Position numbers and translations under genes: made by a program
Source of the DNA: Diphasiastrum complanatum
Taxonomy: Eukaryota > Streptophyta > Lycopodiopsida > Lycopodiales > Lycopodiaceae
NCBI GenBank assembly: GCA_029204225.1
Contig: CM055100.1
Location: 56,649,628 to 56,713,627, forward strand
DNA length: 64,000 nucleotides
Direction of reading: 5' to 3'
In this document: one piece after another, positions 32,997 to 45,727 of the stretch
Layout: the number at the start of each line of letters is the position of its first letter
Numbering within the stretch: the stretch's first letter is position 1
The notes under the pieces: model-generated
The model's database searches: none
What the model saw: only the letters and a program-made list of their open reading frames with translations
What the model was told of the DNA's origin: nothing

Positions 32997-34589
32997 CGAG
33001 AGGAGTGGCCTTGTAAGAGAGAACTGGAGTGGCCTGATAAGAGGTACCTAGAATGCATTGCCTGGCAAGAAGGACCTAGAGTGGCCTAGGACCATAATAT
33101 TGCCCTGGACTCCCAAAAGAGAAAATGAAATCTAGAGCAATGGGTCCAAAAAAGGAGAAAATATAATGATTGAATATAGAAGTGCCAGGAAAACTAGGAG
33201 AGATAGACGCCTCATGAGTAAGAGTCTCTTGAAGTAGGGACTCCCTACAATGAGTTCTATTGGAAGGACGTGGAGAGGCCACCTCATGCATATCCTCATT
33301 ACTGCAACATCCACAACAACCCACACTGAGGTGGCTCCTACAGTGGTCCCTTTTAGAATGACTCCTACAGTGGCACTAGCAATCTCAAAGAGAGGGGAGG
33401 AGAATCCTACTCTCATGGTGAGGGCTAGCACCCTCACGGTAATGTCTGGACTGAATCTTGTGAGAGCCAGAGCTAGATCTAGAATAATTAACTAGTGGCT
33501 TACTGGTTGACTTCTTTCTCCAGCTATCTATCGTGCCATCAGTCGCTCTAGGAGCTTGTTTGCCTACGAGGAAGATAGCCCTTCGACATATGGGGTTGGC
33601 TCATCCTCGCTCGTGGAACCAAAACAACATGACCATAGTTGAATCCATGATTGGAAGATCTAGATGTGTCACGAGACATGATAGATGGAAGGCTAGATGC
33701 AAAATGCAAACAAATGACATATTAAAGTTAGACAAAGATAAACGTGAACAACTATGACGTTAAATGGTACTATATACGAATTCAACATTTGATCATGACA
33801 AATACACAAAAAAATATACAACATTAAAAAACTAACCCTTTGACAATTAAACTGATTGAAGCACACATAAGTTTTACTTGTGCATAATTCATAGTTTATT
33901 ATTTGAACTGCTTGATCAACTTTCTAAGTCATGCCAAAGCAGTTACAATCTTTGCCAAAATGGCCTTTATCTTAATGGATCTTAAATTGAACTATCTGGC
34001 ATGATGGGGACTAAATTTACAACAAAAACCTAAATATTAAAAACATAAATCACCTAATAATTGCCATGGACATTCTCATGTGATTAATTTCTCATTGAAG
34101 GTAAAAAGAGCACTGCACATGCAACCTCTTGTTGTGCATATGGCAATGTGCATGTCAAAATGGCCATATTGTTGTGTACCTAAATTTAACACATTTTGTT
34201 CGAGAGAAAATTCCATAAAGCTATAGATATGTCTCAAACAATTTTGTGTAAATTTTTCAAAACATATAATACCATTTGCAAACCAATAAAAAATGGACAT
34301 GTTTGTTCATAAAAATGTAAACTGTACAAAATTGTTATGAAGGATCAAGACCTTGTACTCTAGGGCTATATGGTATCTAAATATTAATTATTGCCCTGGG
34401 TTCTCAAAGCCCCTAAAGCCCTCGTAGCAAGGACATTATGTTACGTATGATATCGCCTTGCAATTCAATTGGCACACCCAAAAAATGATGTTGTTGACCG
34501 TCATATGCAAAATAGAAATAAAAAGTCACATGAACGCCATACTATATTCTCAATCTTTTGAACACAAGTTTCTATAGAGATTGGGAGCA

Positions 34590-34592
<3 letters not shown>
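32997..34592. other. no recognised gene, unit 2
   Basis: Overlapping short frames on both strands (33,132-33,437 minus, 33,250-33,495 plus, 33,533-33,757 plus) have no recognisable domain. The sequence is relatively GC-rich up to 33,760 and may be more gypsy internal sequence. From 33,760 to 34,592 it is AT-rich and empty. Confidence 0.35.

Positions 34593-34658
<66 letters not shown>
34593..34658. repeat. (CT)n microsatellite upstream of germin-like copy 2
   Basis: 66 bp. Homologous tracts are 48,636-48,693 and 62,614-62,651, each about 800-900 bp before a germin-like ATG. Confidence 0.95.
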
Positions 34659-34662
<4 letters not shown>

Positions 34663-35331
34663 ATCAACTCCTTGCACCTAAGGAGTGGATGCACAAAATG
34701 CCAAACAATCCTAAGCAACTTTATTGTTGTTGTACATACTCTCCTGGGCCTCGCCCAAAATATGCAGAATGGCCTGCGCAAAGCCAAACCTGGCAGAATG
34801 GCCTGTGCCTGACCGCTTCCATAGTACTTATCATTCATTGAGTTAAGTTCTCCTTTTATGTAGGAAAAATATTCAAAATTTGAGATGTCTTGAGGGCAGA
34901 CCTTATTGCATGTGGTTTTTGTAGGGCATGAGTCTCAACGTTTTGGGTAACTCCAACAAATCCTCATGCAATGCAATGCAATGGAAGGCCAAACATTGGT
35001 GTTTGAGACCTCATATCTGAATCTTACTTAGATGGAACGTGAAATGATTCTTAAGATTATCAAGAAGAGAAAGTCAAATGAATGCCAGGCCACGTCAAAG
35101 TTGCAACCCTTTGTACAGGTACACGCATTTGTTTGGAAGGTATACACTTCTCTTTCTCTTTCTCTCTCTCGTATTACACGCACTTTCATTTGACTGCCAG
35201 CATCCAAATGCATCCATCTTCAATACGGCTCTTTCTGCAACCATTTTCTCTGCACGCACTTATCCCAAGTTCCACACGACCCACCTTTCTGCACTTGTCC
35301 CAATTTTGTGCTGAACTATATCTTTCATTGC
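34659..35331 (+). promoter_or_regulatory. upstream region of germin-like copy 2
   Basis: About 670 bp with no gene. It contains pyrimidine-rich CTTTCTCTTTCTCTCTCTC (35,150-35,169) and GCACTTATCCC. The region is shared with copies 3 and 4 but absent from copy 1. Confidence 0.45.
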
Positions 35332-35348
35332 ATATATATATATATATA
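35332..35348 (+). promoter_or_regulatory. TATA-like (TA)n tract, germin-like copy 2
   Basis: TA run about 140 bp before the ATG. The leader downstream has ACAACAACAACAACAATC (35,376-35,393), an unstructured CAA-rich 5' UTR. Confidence 0.5.
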
Positions 35349-35483
35349 ATTGTCAGGAAACTATCTGCATTCTTACAACAACAACAACAATCAGGAATAC
35401 CAAAGCAGAAATCTAGCGTCAAAGATATACGAGTTCAGAGAACGTTCTCCTCATAGAATTAAACGATAGCGCTATTGGCTGAT

Positions 35484-36143
35484 ATGGCGTATAGGACTCC
35501 GAGGGTGGCTCTTATTGTTATAATGTTTCTGATAGCATTCAGTGGCTGCGCACTTGCAGCTGACGAGGATCCACTACAAGACTTTTGTGTCGCAGATAAT
35601 AGCTCTCACTCCATCATCAATGGATTCGCTTGCAAAGATCCCTCCTCTGTGAAGTCGGATGACTTCACGTTCACAGGTTTTCGCAACCCAGCCAACGCTA
35701 CCAACGCTACCAATGGATTCGTCCCAACTGCTGCCACCGTGCAGCAACTGCCGGGACTTAACACTCTGGGGCTTTCTATCCTGCGATCAGACTTTGCTCC
35801 AGACGGCCTCAACGGTCCTCATGTCCACCCTCGCGCTTCTGAGCTATTTTTCGTGGTGCAAGGAAAGATTGAAGTGGGTTTTGTAACGTCAAACAATACA
35901 CTCTTCTCTAAGACACTTGAGCAAGGAGATGTTTTTATCATTCCCAGGGGACTGGTCCACTTCCAGCATAACATCGGAGGGACAGCGGCTGTGGCATTTG
36001 CGGTGTTTAACAGTCAGAATTCTGGTGTTGAACGACTTCAGAACACGTTGTTCGGTTCTGGAATCCCCGATGTTGTACTTCAGAAGACCTTCCAGCTGGA
36101 TATGGGTACGGTTGATCAATTAAAGAAGACGTTCACGCCATGA
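35484..36143 (+). CDS. germin-like protein, copy 2
   Basis: 219 codons from the first ATG in frame (an upstream TTG is not needed). Domains as in copy 1: signal peptide to about Ala25, Cys35/Cys50, box 1 ligands His113, His115, Glu120 and box 2 His159. N-glycosylation sequons at Asn39, Asn71, Asn74 and Asn137. No ER-retention signal, so it is expected in the apoplast or wall. It has Phe122 and Asn137 and retains the full upstream region. It opens the first complete forward repeat unit. Confidence 0.95.
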   Translation: MAYRTPRVALIVIMFLIAFSGCALAADEDPLQDFCVADNSSHSIINGFACKDPSSVKSDDFTFTGFRNPANATNATNGFVPTAATVQQLPGLNTLGLSILRSDFAPDGLNGPHVHPRASELFFVVQGKIEVGFVTSNNTLFSKTLEQGDVFIIPRGLVHFQHNIGGTAAVAFAVFNSQNSGVERLQNTLFGSGIPDVVLQKTFQLDMGTVDQLKKTFTP

Positions 36144-37081
36144 AATTAGTACCGTACATGCTGCAACACTAGATATGACCAGTCTAGATATGCCAAGAAC
36201 AGAATGAACTATTTTTTTTCATTCATTGATGTATCAGATGAGAAACATCGTCAAAAGTCAGTCTAGTCACTTTATATATTTGTAGCTATAGCCTATTCTG
36301 CACATTATGATAATAGTCAAATTCTTTTGTTCAGAAGATCACGAACGGCTGCATTGGTAATTTACCTGTTGCTCTTTGTAGTAAGACTTGAGTAAATTCA
36401 AGTTATCTTTACTGTAAGCAGTTCTCTTGTCTAAAATTAAAATACCGGCTACACGCAAGGATTTCTTTCGTGGAATAAAGTACTTCTTTCGTATTTTTTC
36501 TAGAAATCAAGACTATACTGTATGGAGCACATAGCATTTAACGCTTGTCACTTACGGCTGAACATCTGAACAACAAACTTCAGCCTATATATGTTCAAAC
36601 CTATATAGCTTGACATAATTATCTGAGCAGTGCGAATAATTTGCCTTATCTCATAGACATTGCCATGCAACAACCAATACTGTGAAAAAAAATAGGCAAG
36701 GTACAAAACACTTGAATAGGGATAACACTGTATTCAACCGAATGATGTCAAATCATGAGACTGAAATAATTTATAGGAGGGAGAAGGATGCAAGACTACA
36801 AGAGTAACCAAGCCTGTGAATTTCTGTCCAAACATGTATTTATCAGCTGATGCGCTTGTACTGATACCTACCCTACCCTCGAATACGAATGAAAACAAAA
36901 TACTAACTCACACAATCAGCCCAAACAAATCAAAATCTCATGATCATCAGTGTAAAATTCTGTAAGCCCAGATCTTCATAATTACTCCTAGAAGTGTCAA
37001 AAATTTATAATATCATAAATTCAATTATAGCATTAACCTACATTGTGGAGAAAACTAATAAAAAAATATACAATCTATGGT
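36144..37081. other. downstream flank of germin-like copy 2
   Basis: Probable 3' UTR followed by non-coding sequence. Contains the 95-bp segment 36,338-36,432 that copy 1 lacks. Confidence 0.55.
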
Positions 37082-38034
37082 TTATTCTTTCGTCTTGCCA
37101 ACAAAAGCAAAAGGCTCACCTTGATCTTGACCCTTTGACCACTTGCTTTTGCCTTTGCCCTTGAACTTGCCTTTGATGAACATTGCTTCCTCCTCTCCAA
37201 CTTGAGATGTAGAAGATGTTCCTCCTTTTGATAGAACACTATCAATCAATCCACCATGAATCTTCGTCACCTTCACTTGATATTGGACTTGAAGAAAACA
37301 TCAAAAGAGATTCACAATCACCTAGATCCTCATCATTATTAATAAAGTTGATTTGCTTGCTACCTTCATCTCTTTGTTTCTTCAAACATTCATTAGAAAA
37401 ATGCCCTTTAATGTGGCAATAAAAGCATTTTAACTTGGATCTATCTTTCTTTTTGCCAAAAGAAGAAGTCTCACCTTGATCTTGCCCTTTAGACCATTTG
37501 CTTTTATCGTTCTCCTTGAATTTGTCTTTTATAAACATGGCCTCCTCTTCATAATGAGATGTTGATGTAGATCCACCTCTTGCTTGAAGCCTAAACTCGT
37601 CATTGACCAAAATCTCTTGCAAATCCACTATGCTTGGCAAGGTTCTTTGAATAGCAAAGCTTTGAACAAGGTTAGCATGATCATCCAACAAGGCATTAAG
37701 AACAACTTGAACAAGTTCTACATCCTTAATGCTCTCATCAATACATGCTAGCTCATCATTAAATGCTTTAACTCTCAACACAAAAGCATGAGCACTATCT
37801 TCCTTCTTTTGCATACTTTGAAAGGTTTTCCTTAAAGTAAGTACTCTTGATGTAGACTTGGATTCATTAAGATTCTTGAAAGCTTCCCAAGCCTCAAAAG
37901 ATGATGTGCACTTATGAGCTTCCTTGAGAAGCCCATTGGTAGTTCATCTTTATCATGTGTAGAGCTCTTTTAGCGGGCCTTTGTTCCACTCCTACAACGA
38001 TGTCCAACAATCCATTCATCTCCACGAGAGACTC
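37082..38034 (-). pseudogene. copia gag fragment with duplicated basic region, copy 2
   Basis: Mirror of 21,783-22,728. The knuckle frame is open at 37,242-37,814, and the second basic segment is at 37,082-37,241. Its 5' end (about 38,034) abuts the helicase fragment head to head. A Glu replaces Asp near the C-terminus (GDCESLL). Confidence 0.85.
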
Positions 38035-39476
38035 CAGAGGTAGAGGCTGACATCGAGAGATTGAATGTAGATCAACATGTGATTTTTGACCGTGTAGTAC
38101 GTGAGCATGTGGTACGAAGAGTGGGTGGAGTGTTCTTTGTAGATGGTCCGGGTGGTACGGGTAAGACGTTTCTCTATAGTGTCATGCTATCGTACATGCG
38201 TGCACAAGGTTGGATAGCACTGGCAATTGCATCATCGGGGACCACTGCATTGTTAATGAAAGGTGGTAGGTCCGCGCACTCTAGATTTAGGATTTCTTCG
38301 ACGGAATTGAATGAAAGCTCGACTTACAACATCTCGAAACAGTCTCCGTTAGGTAATGGCATGTCGACTTATTGTTTGGGACGAGGCTCCCATGGTACAT
38401 AAGTATGCCATTGAGTGTGTGGATCGGTCTCTACGAGACATATTGGGTATTGATACTCCATTTGGAGGGATTTCGATTGTTTTTGGTGGTGATTTCCGTC
38501 AGGTGCTCCCGGTGGTACGACGGGGCACTCGTGCACAGATTGTGAGCTCTTCACTGAAGTGTTCACGTTTGTGAAAATATATGGAAGTGCACAAACTGTC
38601 AATGAACATGCGTGTTATGGGTGTGGAGGGAGCCGATAGGAACGAGCAGTCAAGGTTCGCAGAGTATTTGTTGAGTATTGGAGATGGTCGTGAGCCCACA
38701 TTTGTGCTCCGTGGTTTGGATTTGATTTCTTTGCCAGAGTGTATGTGTCTAAGGACGCGAGATGTGTGTGAATTGATTTCGTTCACTTTCCCCGATATTG
38801 CATGATGTTACATGGATGTTGATTTTTTAAGAAGCCGTGCTATTTTGACTCCGTTGAACGAAAACATGGATGAGATCAATTCGAAAGTTGTTGAGCAATT
38901 TTCGGGTGATGCTTGCACATTTTATAGTGCTGATAGCGTGGTTGAGCATGATGACTCTAATGTGTGCCCAGTAAAGTTTTTGAATAGCTTGCAACCGAGT
39001 GGATGTCCTCCACATAGATTGGTGTTGAAGGTTGGCATGATAGTGATGTTGTTGCGGTCTATCGTGTTGCACAAAGGATTGTGCAATGGTACGAGACTCA
39101 TCATTCGTAGATTGGGTAGACAAGTCTTAGACGTAGAGATAGTTACCGGTAGGAATATTGGGAGTAGAGTCCTCATTCCACGGATCCCTTTAGTGTCGAG
39201 CGCTTCAGACTTGCCGTTCCAATTTCAACGAGTACAATTTCCTATTAGAGCAGCTTTCGCCATGACAATAAACAAGGCGCAGGGGCAGACTATGGAGACT
39301 ATTGTTTTTACTTGCCACGCCCCGTATTTAGTCATGGTCAATTGTATGTTGCATTATCGAGAGTCCGGAATGCAAGAAGTGTACGATTGTTGATTACTGA
39401 TACTGACGGCCGATTTACAGATGTGGCAGGAGTGGCGAGGTGCACTCAAAACATTGTGTATTCCGAAGTGTTGTAG
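38035..39476 (+). pseudogene. Helitron helicase fragment, copy 3
   Basis: Walker A near 38,140-38,175, Walker B (VWDEAPM) near 38,376, and GGDFRQVLP near 38,485. It shares with copy 1 the frameshift between Walker A and B and the stops at 38,572-38,574 and 38,803-38,805. In addition a 1-bp net loss at about 39,303-39,312 (ATTGTTTTTACTTG versus ATTGGATTGTACTTG) throws the last 55 codons out of frame, a change shared only with copy 4. Confidence 0.9.
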
Positions 39477-39838
39477 TATTTGTTTTGGAGTAAGGGTTAG
39501 TGTTAGGATTAGGGCTACATTAGAGTTAGGGTTAGGATTAGAGTGAAGTTAGAGTTAGATCAAGGTTATGGTTCTAGTTAGGGTTTAGATTGGCATAAGG
39601 TGTTAAATAGAGCTACATTAGAGTTAGGGTTAGGGTTAAACTTAGAGCTACATTAGGATTAGGGTTAGAGTGGCATTATGTAATAGATAGGGCAGGGTCA
39701 AGGTTACATTAGAATTTAGGATTAGAATTAGGATACACAAATTGCTGCTACCCACAAAAACATGGTTTTTGGCAAGGGTTACGTTAAGTATCGTAGGATA
39801 GGAGTGAAGGTTAGGTTAGTTTATAGAGTTTAGGATTA
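39477..39838 (+). repeat. degenerate TTAGGG-like array, copy 3
   Basis: Complete version of the array: GTTAGGGTTAGGATTAGAGT-type units at 39,495-39,690, a unique island, then GGTTAGGTTAG at about 39,810. Confidence 0.75.
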
Positions 39839-39965
39839 TTGTCGGAGATTATATTTGGACATTGGATCCAGTCAACTAGGAGGGTAGTTTCTTATGTCAG
39901 TTATGTTTGTGAGTCGTTTGTTATTCTGACCAAATACATTGCTCATATTCTTGGTGTTGTTGCAG

Positions 39966-40292
39966 ATGTCGAAGATCTACATAAACCACAGGACTTTTGT
40001 GCAAAACCTGACGGAGTTATTTTGTTTTGGTGATGAGGTGCCTCGCAGCTCCATTTTGTGGTTGATAGAAGCTTATGCAGAGTTCTTATTCCAACAAAAA
40101 AGGAGAAGATGTTTTATGCCAAGAGAATATTGTTTCCTATTAGATGTAGATATGTTACTCAAGAATGTGGCATATGTTTGGAGACATGTTAGTGTTGTTA
40201 GACTTAGTGACTTTGTGCCAATGTTAGATAACCTGGTGTATGCCCAGGTATTGGCTTTTGACTTATCAGATGACATGATGTCTATTTCTTAA
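39966..40292 (+). CDS. unknown 108-codon ORF, copy 3
   Basis: Start ATG at 39,966 after an acceptor-like TTGTTGCAG. Differs from copy 1 at SDFVP and AFDL. An open 64-codon frame just upstream (39,839-40,033) overlaps in another frame and may include an upstream exon (IFGHWIQSTRRVVSYVSYV). Unassigned. Confidence 0.4.
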   Translation: MSKIYINHRTFVQNLTELFCFGDEVPRSSILWLIEAYAEFLFQQKRRRCFMPREYCFLLDVDMLLKNVAYVWRHVSVVRLSDFVPMLDNLVYAQVLAFDLSDDMMSIS

Positions 40293-40404
40293 AAATATTG
40301 GAATATGAAATTGTTGTTGCTTCAATTTTTTATAATAGTTTGGGTTTTTGTGATGAATGTTTTTCAAACCCACACATTGAATACACGTACAAACACACAG
40401 ACAC

Positions 40405-41076
<672 letters not shown>

Positions 41077-41336
41077 AATTTTCTGGAAAACTCGAATTTT
41101 TTGGAAGACTCGAATGTTTAGAACGACTCGAATTTTTAGAACGACTCGAATTTTTGGAAAGACTCGAATTTTTTTTTATGACTCAAATTTTTCTAATGTC
41201 TCGAATTTGGGGGCCCTAAACCCTAAAACCTAAATGACTCAAATTTCTAGAATGACTCGAATTTGATGACATGAATTATTTGATAACTCGAATTTTTTCC
41301 AAGACATGAATTTTTTCGAAAGACTCAAATTTTTCC
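41077..41336 (-). repeat. ATTCGAGTC minisatellite, copy 3
   Basis: Minus-strand version. The telomere-type insert here is slightly decayed (CCCTAAACCCTAAAACCTAAATG). Confidence 0.9.
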
Positions 41337-43136
41337 CACCTCTAATTGCTCTTCAGGGACATCTAAATGTATACCATCACGTACGTCATCATCATCACCA
41401 TGTGCAACATCTCTCATACACATATGTGGAATCCACTGATACCACCCATCAGTACCATAAGGAAAGAGGAGGACAAAATGCAAGTCATCATACGATGAAT
41501 GACGCTCTGTGATATGTTGCAAAGCATCCTGAATGGAGTGCAACATGATGTCACGCATTCCGTCACTCAGTGTATCATCTATAGGCATAAGCACTGCAAT
41601 CTGATTGCTCGTAGGAGCATTGAACTGTCTATTCGCTCTACTCTGTGAACAACCAGACACTATGCGAAGTCGAATATCCTTTGTGAAGTGTTCTCGCATG
41701 ATTCGAGCAACATTCTTAAAACGTTGCGCAAATGGATTTACATCCATCATCATGCTTTGCAAAAGGGAGAGAACGTCATGCCTAAGATCGGGATTCAGAG
41801 ATAATCTCTGATCTAATTGCAAATCATCACGATTTATGATGTAGATCTACAAAAATGAAGGTCTATCTAATGGCAACAAACCACCAATATGATGATACAA
41901 CTAGCCAGACACTCTAAATGTATACGTGCCTCCTACGGAGTTGGCAGTGGATCTATCTAGATTCACTCCAAGAGATGCAAAGGCCAAGGAGTTATTGTAA
42001 CTCCAAACATGTTTTCTAAAATGAGCTCCCACATCATCAAAAGACGTGTACAAATTAAGGAGATAAAGAGGTGGTGATGGCATCAAAGGCAAACGCACCT
42101 TGCCTTTCATGCAACAGAAAGAGTTATTTCTTTCTACTTTTCATCTTAGGGCCAAACAATGACCGCACACAAATTCCATCTCTCCAAGATCATGGCATGC
42201 TGATTTTTGAAGCGATCTAGCTACTTCAAAATGACCCAGTCTAGAGTGTGAGACTTCTGTGACTACGGAGTTTTGCGAAGACAAAAGCAAGGTCCGAACT
42301 CTTCGCTTAGCTTGGTACCTGCGATTCAACCTTCTACTCCTAGCAGATCTGGATTCTACTTCTGGAGTCCTATATGATGGGTGATTATGCACATGTTCGG
42401 GTGTAACAAACACTGTTTTCGTAGAGTCTACCCCCTCCATAACATCAACATTGAAAATTGAATCCAATGTAGCATGCGTAATCAATCCTACACACAATAT
42501 ATCAGTCTCTCTTCTGATATCGTCATGGGACGTCAAATGTGTATCCTCTTCCTCCTCCTGAATGGTAAATTGCAAAGCCCTGGCTTTACGTTTTGCCATA
42601 TACCTACGACGAATCCTCCTCTTCCTCTCACTTCTGGATTCTGTTTCAGGAGTCAAATATGAAAGATTACTACAAACATGTTTTGGTGTAAGCAACTCTA
42701 CCCTCTTCGTTGCTACCCCTATCTCGGATGACCTAAACTGGGTGGATGGACTCCTATAGTCTGATGAAAATGCAATACTTCCAACAAACTCTACTGCGAG
42801 ACGTTGAGATGATGGTACCATGACATGAAGTAATGTCAACGGATAGTTATGTGGAGGCACGCCTACAACCAAATTGGTTTCACTACTCCCGATGTGCTCT
42901 ACTGCACCACTGCTAAGTGATTGTACACTGGCATCTAAAGTCAATATACCGTCACTACGTAGGGACACACCTGCAGTGCCTATACTACATGCTGGCAAAG
43001 CCCTACTCTTGGCTTGTCTCCTACGGGCCAATCTCTTCCTTCTGGCAGATGTGCTTTCAGAAACCAGAGTTCTATATGAAACATTGTTTCGTACAAACTC
43101 CAGAGTAACTACTTGCTGGTTGGGGTTTTCAGACAT
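41325..43136 (-). pseudogene. Helitron RepHel N-terminal region, copy 3
   Basis: ATG at 43,136, with the shared TGA (42,141-42,143) and TAG (41,901-41,903). The last part remains in frame but has Tyr-His changes at the start (TATCATCAT). No further breaks. Confidence 0.85.
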
Positions 43137-43213
43137 GATATTCACAACCTTTGTTCATTTATCCTGCAAGTCAAGTTAACACGGATTTCGTCAGAATCAA
43201 TCAAACAATAGCA

Positions 43214-43364
<151 letters not shown>

Positions 43365-43612
43365 GGCCATGGATACCTATCAAAAATAGTAAACATGACA
43401 CTCTATTTTAAGGAGACATCCTACTATATTTTAAATTGTAATTTATCACTTTTGAGTATAAAGAAATATCATGACTCAAATTTTATGTTAAAAATAGTCT
43501 TGTTTGGCTTGTACTAGTGGTTTCAGGCGGATGTGCTTTCTATATGAAGCAATGTTTCATACAAACTCCGGAGTAACTACTTGCTGGTTGTGGTTTGAGA
43601 GAGGATAATGAT

Positions 43613-44985
43613 TTAAACTTGTATTAAGAATGTGAGAGATAGAATAATGATTTGAGGCTCCAAAATCAATGTTCCTGAATATGTACAATCACATAAAGTT
43701 TGGTTAGCCTGATTATGGGTCACAGTATAAAAACACTTTAAACTAATCATGCATATAGTCAATGCAAAGAACTCAAAAAATAGAGCAATATTGTTTTCTA
43801 CATCACTTGAATCGGAGCTCATACTTAGAAGATATTTAACTTGAAAGAAAGTTAAGAAATTCCATAAAAGGCGTAAAACGTCATCTACCTGAATAGGATC
43901 TTTAAAAATCTCAGTCAAACTGAAATCAAATATTGTCGTGCATATACTTGCTGGAATCAGCTCGAAGAGTAAAAAAATATTAATAAAAGCATTTTTAACA
44001 CTTACTTACAAAAAATTTAAATCCAAACAAATTAAAAAAGAGTTAAACTGTGAGAGACATTATACATGCATTTCAATGTTTTCAAATCACCTGCTAAGTG
44101 CCAATCAACATTGAAGTCTCTAACTCCTAGAACATTGAGAAATCCTCCATCCATATGGTCTTTGATGATCCTAGGATAAGATGTCCTTGAGAATATCCAT
44201 GACAATATATCATGATCCTCCTTCAGCACCTGTCCAAAGAACTAATCAAACTTAGTTTACTACGAATTAATACTATTCACTGAATCTAATGTAATAATGA
44301 GGCTAGTTACCTGAAACGTTGCCAACCACCATATATCATTTTCGGACTGGACATTGAATCTAAAATCTTCTTGGTCCTCTGTTTGTGATAGTGCACCATT
44401 CATAAGAATTATACTAACCCTCTCCATCTTCTGTCATTTCACAATTTTTGACTTATCTAACTTAAGTACTATGATTATTTTGCCATTCACCTTTTCAAAG
44501 GTTATATCATAGAATGTGACGATGTATCTCAGCCAGTAATTTAGATCAACAAATAGGTTGTTTGATGAATTATAGGATATTGATCTTCCATCAATTTCAT
44601 ACACCTCCTCAATTATATGAAATGGAGTACCAATGATCTTATGCATACCTATGTTTAATGTATCTCTCTCTTTCTTCAAGTGATATGACCTTGGGATTGG
44701 GACTTTTCTAATTTGAACTTGCTTAAAAGCTTGTCTAATAAGTTTAAATATTGTTGCATATGCTTCCCTGCTGATACCTACAAACTCACAAGCACCCTGA
44801 ACTATAGTCTTGTCTAAAAAACTTTGAATGTCCACCATCAAAGACTCTGTTATTTTGCACTTTACATTTGAACTCCTATTATTAATCATGATACACTTAG
44901 TGGATTTGCCTGTCAATATTGAGCCCAACGACATTCCTAGTGAAGCATTGTCCTTAATATTCAAGGAGCTACTAATGCAGATCTG
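43613..44985 (-). pseudogene. unknown intron-containing gene fragment, unit 3
   Basis: Full-length version of the fragment split in unit 2. The exon starts after TTTTTTTGCAG at about 44,985, is open to TGA at 44,434-44,436, and continues in frame to a donor at 44,311/44,310. An 81-bp intron (44,230-44,310) and the exon with LNVLGVRDFNVDWHLAGDLK (44,229-44,032) follow. A further exon-like piece (TEIFKDPIQ) lies at about 43,918-43,890. The intact splice sites against a nonsense codon suggest a gene that was once functional. Confidence 0.55.
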
Positions 44986-45046
44986 CAAAAAAATAGACAG
45001 TTAGCAGAATATCACCATAGTTGAAATTAAATACAACTGTCATTGC

Positions 45047-45727
45047 TCAAGTTACAGAAATTAGAATATGCTTACTTGAATGCATGAATCCTTCTATTTC
45101 GATAACCTCCTTTTGAAAGCATTTGAATATCCTTGCAACTTTGTCGCTTTCGCTTTTTATTACCTGTTTCTTAGCCAATTCCACATCCTTCAGTAATAGT
45201 AAGTTTTCAATTGGAATAGATTGTAAGATTGATTGCATTTGCTCTAGTTCTGATTTGATATTGATTGTTATCTTCTGTAACGATTCATTATTTCTTTTAA
45301 GTTGTTCATTTTTCTCTAACGTGTTTTGGAGAAGACAATTTCTATTCTGACAATAAGAGGATACTACTATTAACTCACAATCTAAAAAGTGAATTTTATT
45401 CATATAAAGTTGTTTTCCATGGTTCTGTAATCTCACACAATATCCTAGTAATTCAGTATGCCCATTGCATATCCGTGTAACTAAATGAGTTATTGAAGAG
45501 ATTAATGTGGGATGTGTCAAAGTGCTTGGATCTTGAGGATATAATGTTCCATCTGTCCACAAATCCAAGTTCTTCTTTCCTTCTGCCCTATAATGAGAAC
45601 GATCTTCAGCAGATATTTGAATTCCTTTGCCTCCTCTTCTCTGCAAAGGCGCCATATCAGTAGGGATATCCAAATGTAGATGATACAACGTCGTCATCAG
45701 AAAAAACAATAAAGTAATCAGATGCAT
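45047..45727 (-). CDS. unknown coiled-coil ORF, unit 3 copy
   Basis: Same as 30,992-31,672, with Lys for Asn at AEGKKNLDL. Open throughout. Directly upstream (on the minus strand) of the intron-containing fragment and probably part of the same captured gene. Confidence 0.45.
   Translation of the reverse strand: MHLITLLFFLMTTLYHLHLDIPTDMAPLQRRGGKGIQISAEDRSHYRAEGKKNLDLWTDGTLYPQDPSTLTHPTLISSITHLVTRICNGHTELLGYCVRLQNHGKQLYMNKIHFLDCELIVVSSYCQNRNCLLQNTLEKNEQLKRNNESLQKITINIKSELEQMQSILQSIPIENLLLLKDVELAKKQVIKSESDKVARIFKCFQKEVIEIEGFMHSSKHILISVT

Noticed and set aside
35475-35483. Earlier germin-like start at TTG
   Set aside because: The ATG nine bases downstream gives a normal signal peptide and the usual family length. 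A TTG start is not expected in a plant nuclear gene.
35484-36143. Assignment as oxalate oxidase
   Set aside because: The metal ligands are present, but these are common to all germin-like proteins. Nothing in the sequence separates oxalate oxidase from superoxide dismutase or inactive members.
44985-45090. Spliced join of the coiled-coil ORF to the intron-containing fragment
   Set aside because: Good donor (GTAAGC) and acceptor (TTTTTTTGCAG) signals exist on the minus strand, but joining them in the open frames gives an immediate stop, so a single gene model could not be supported.
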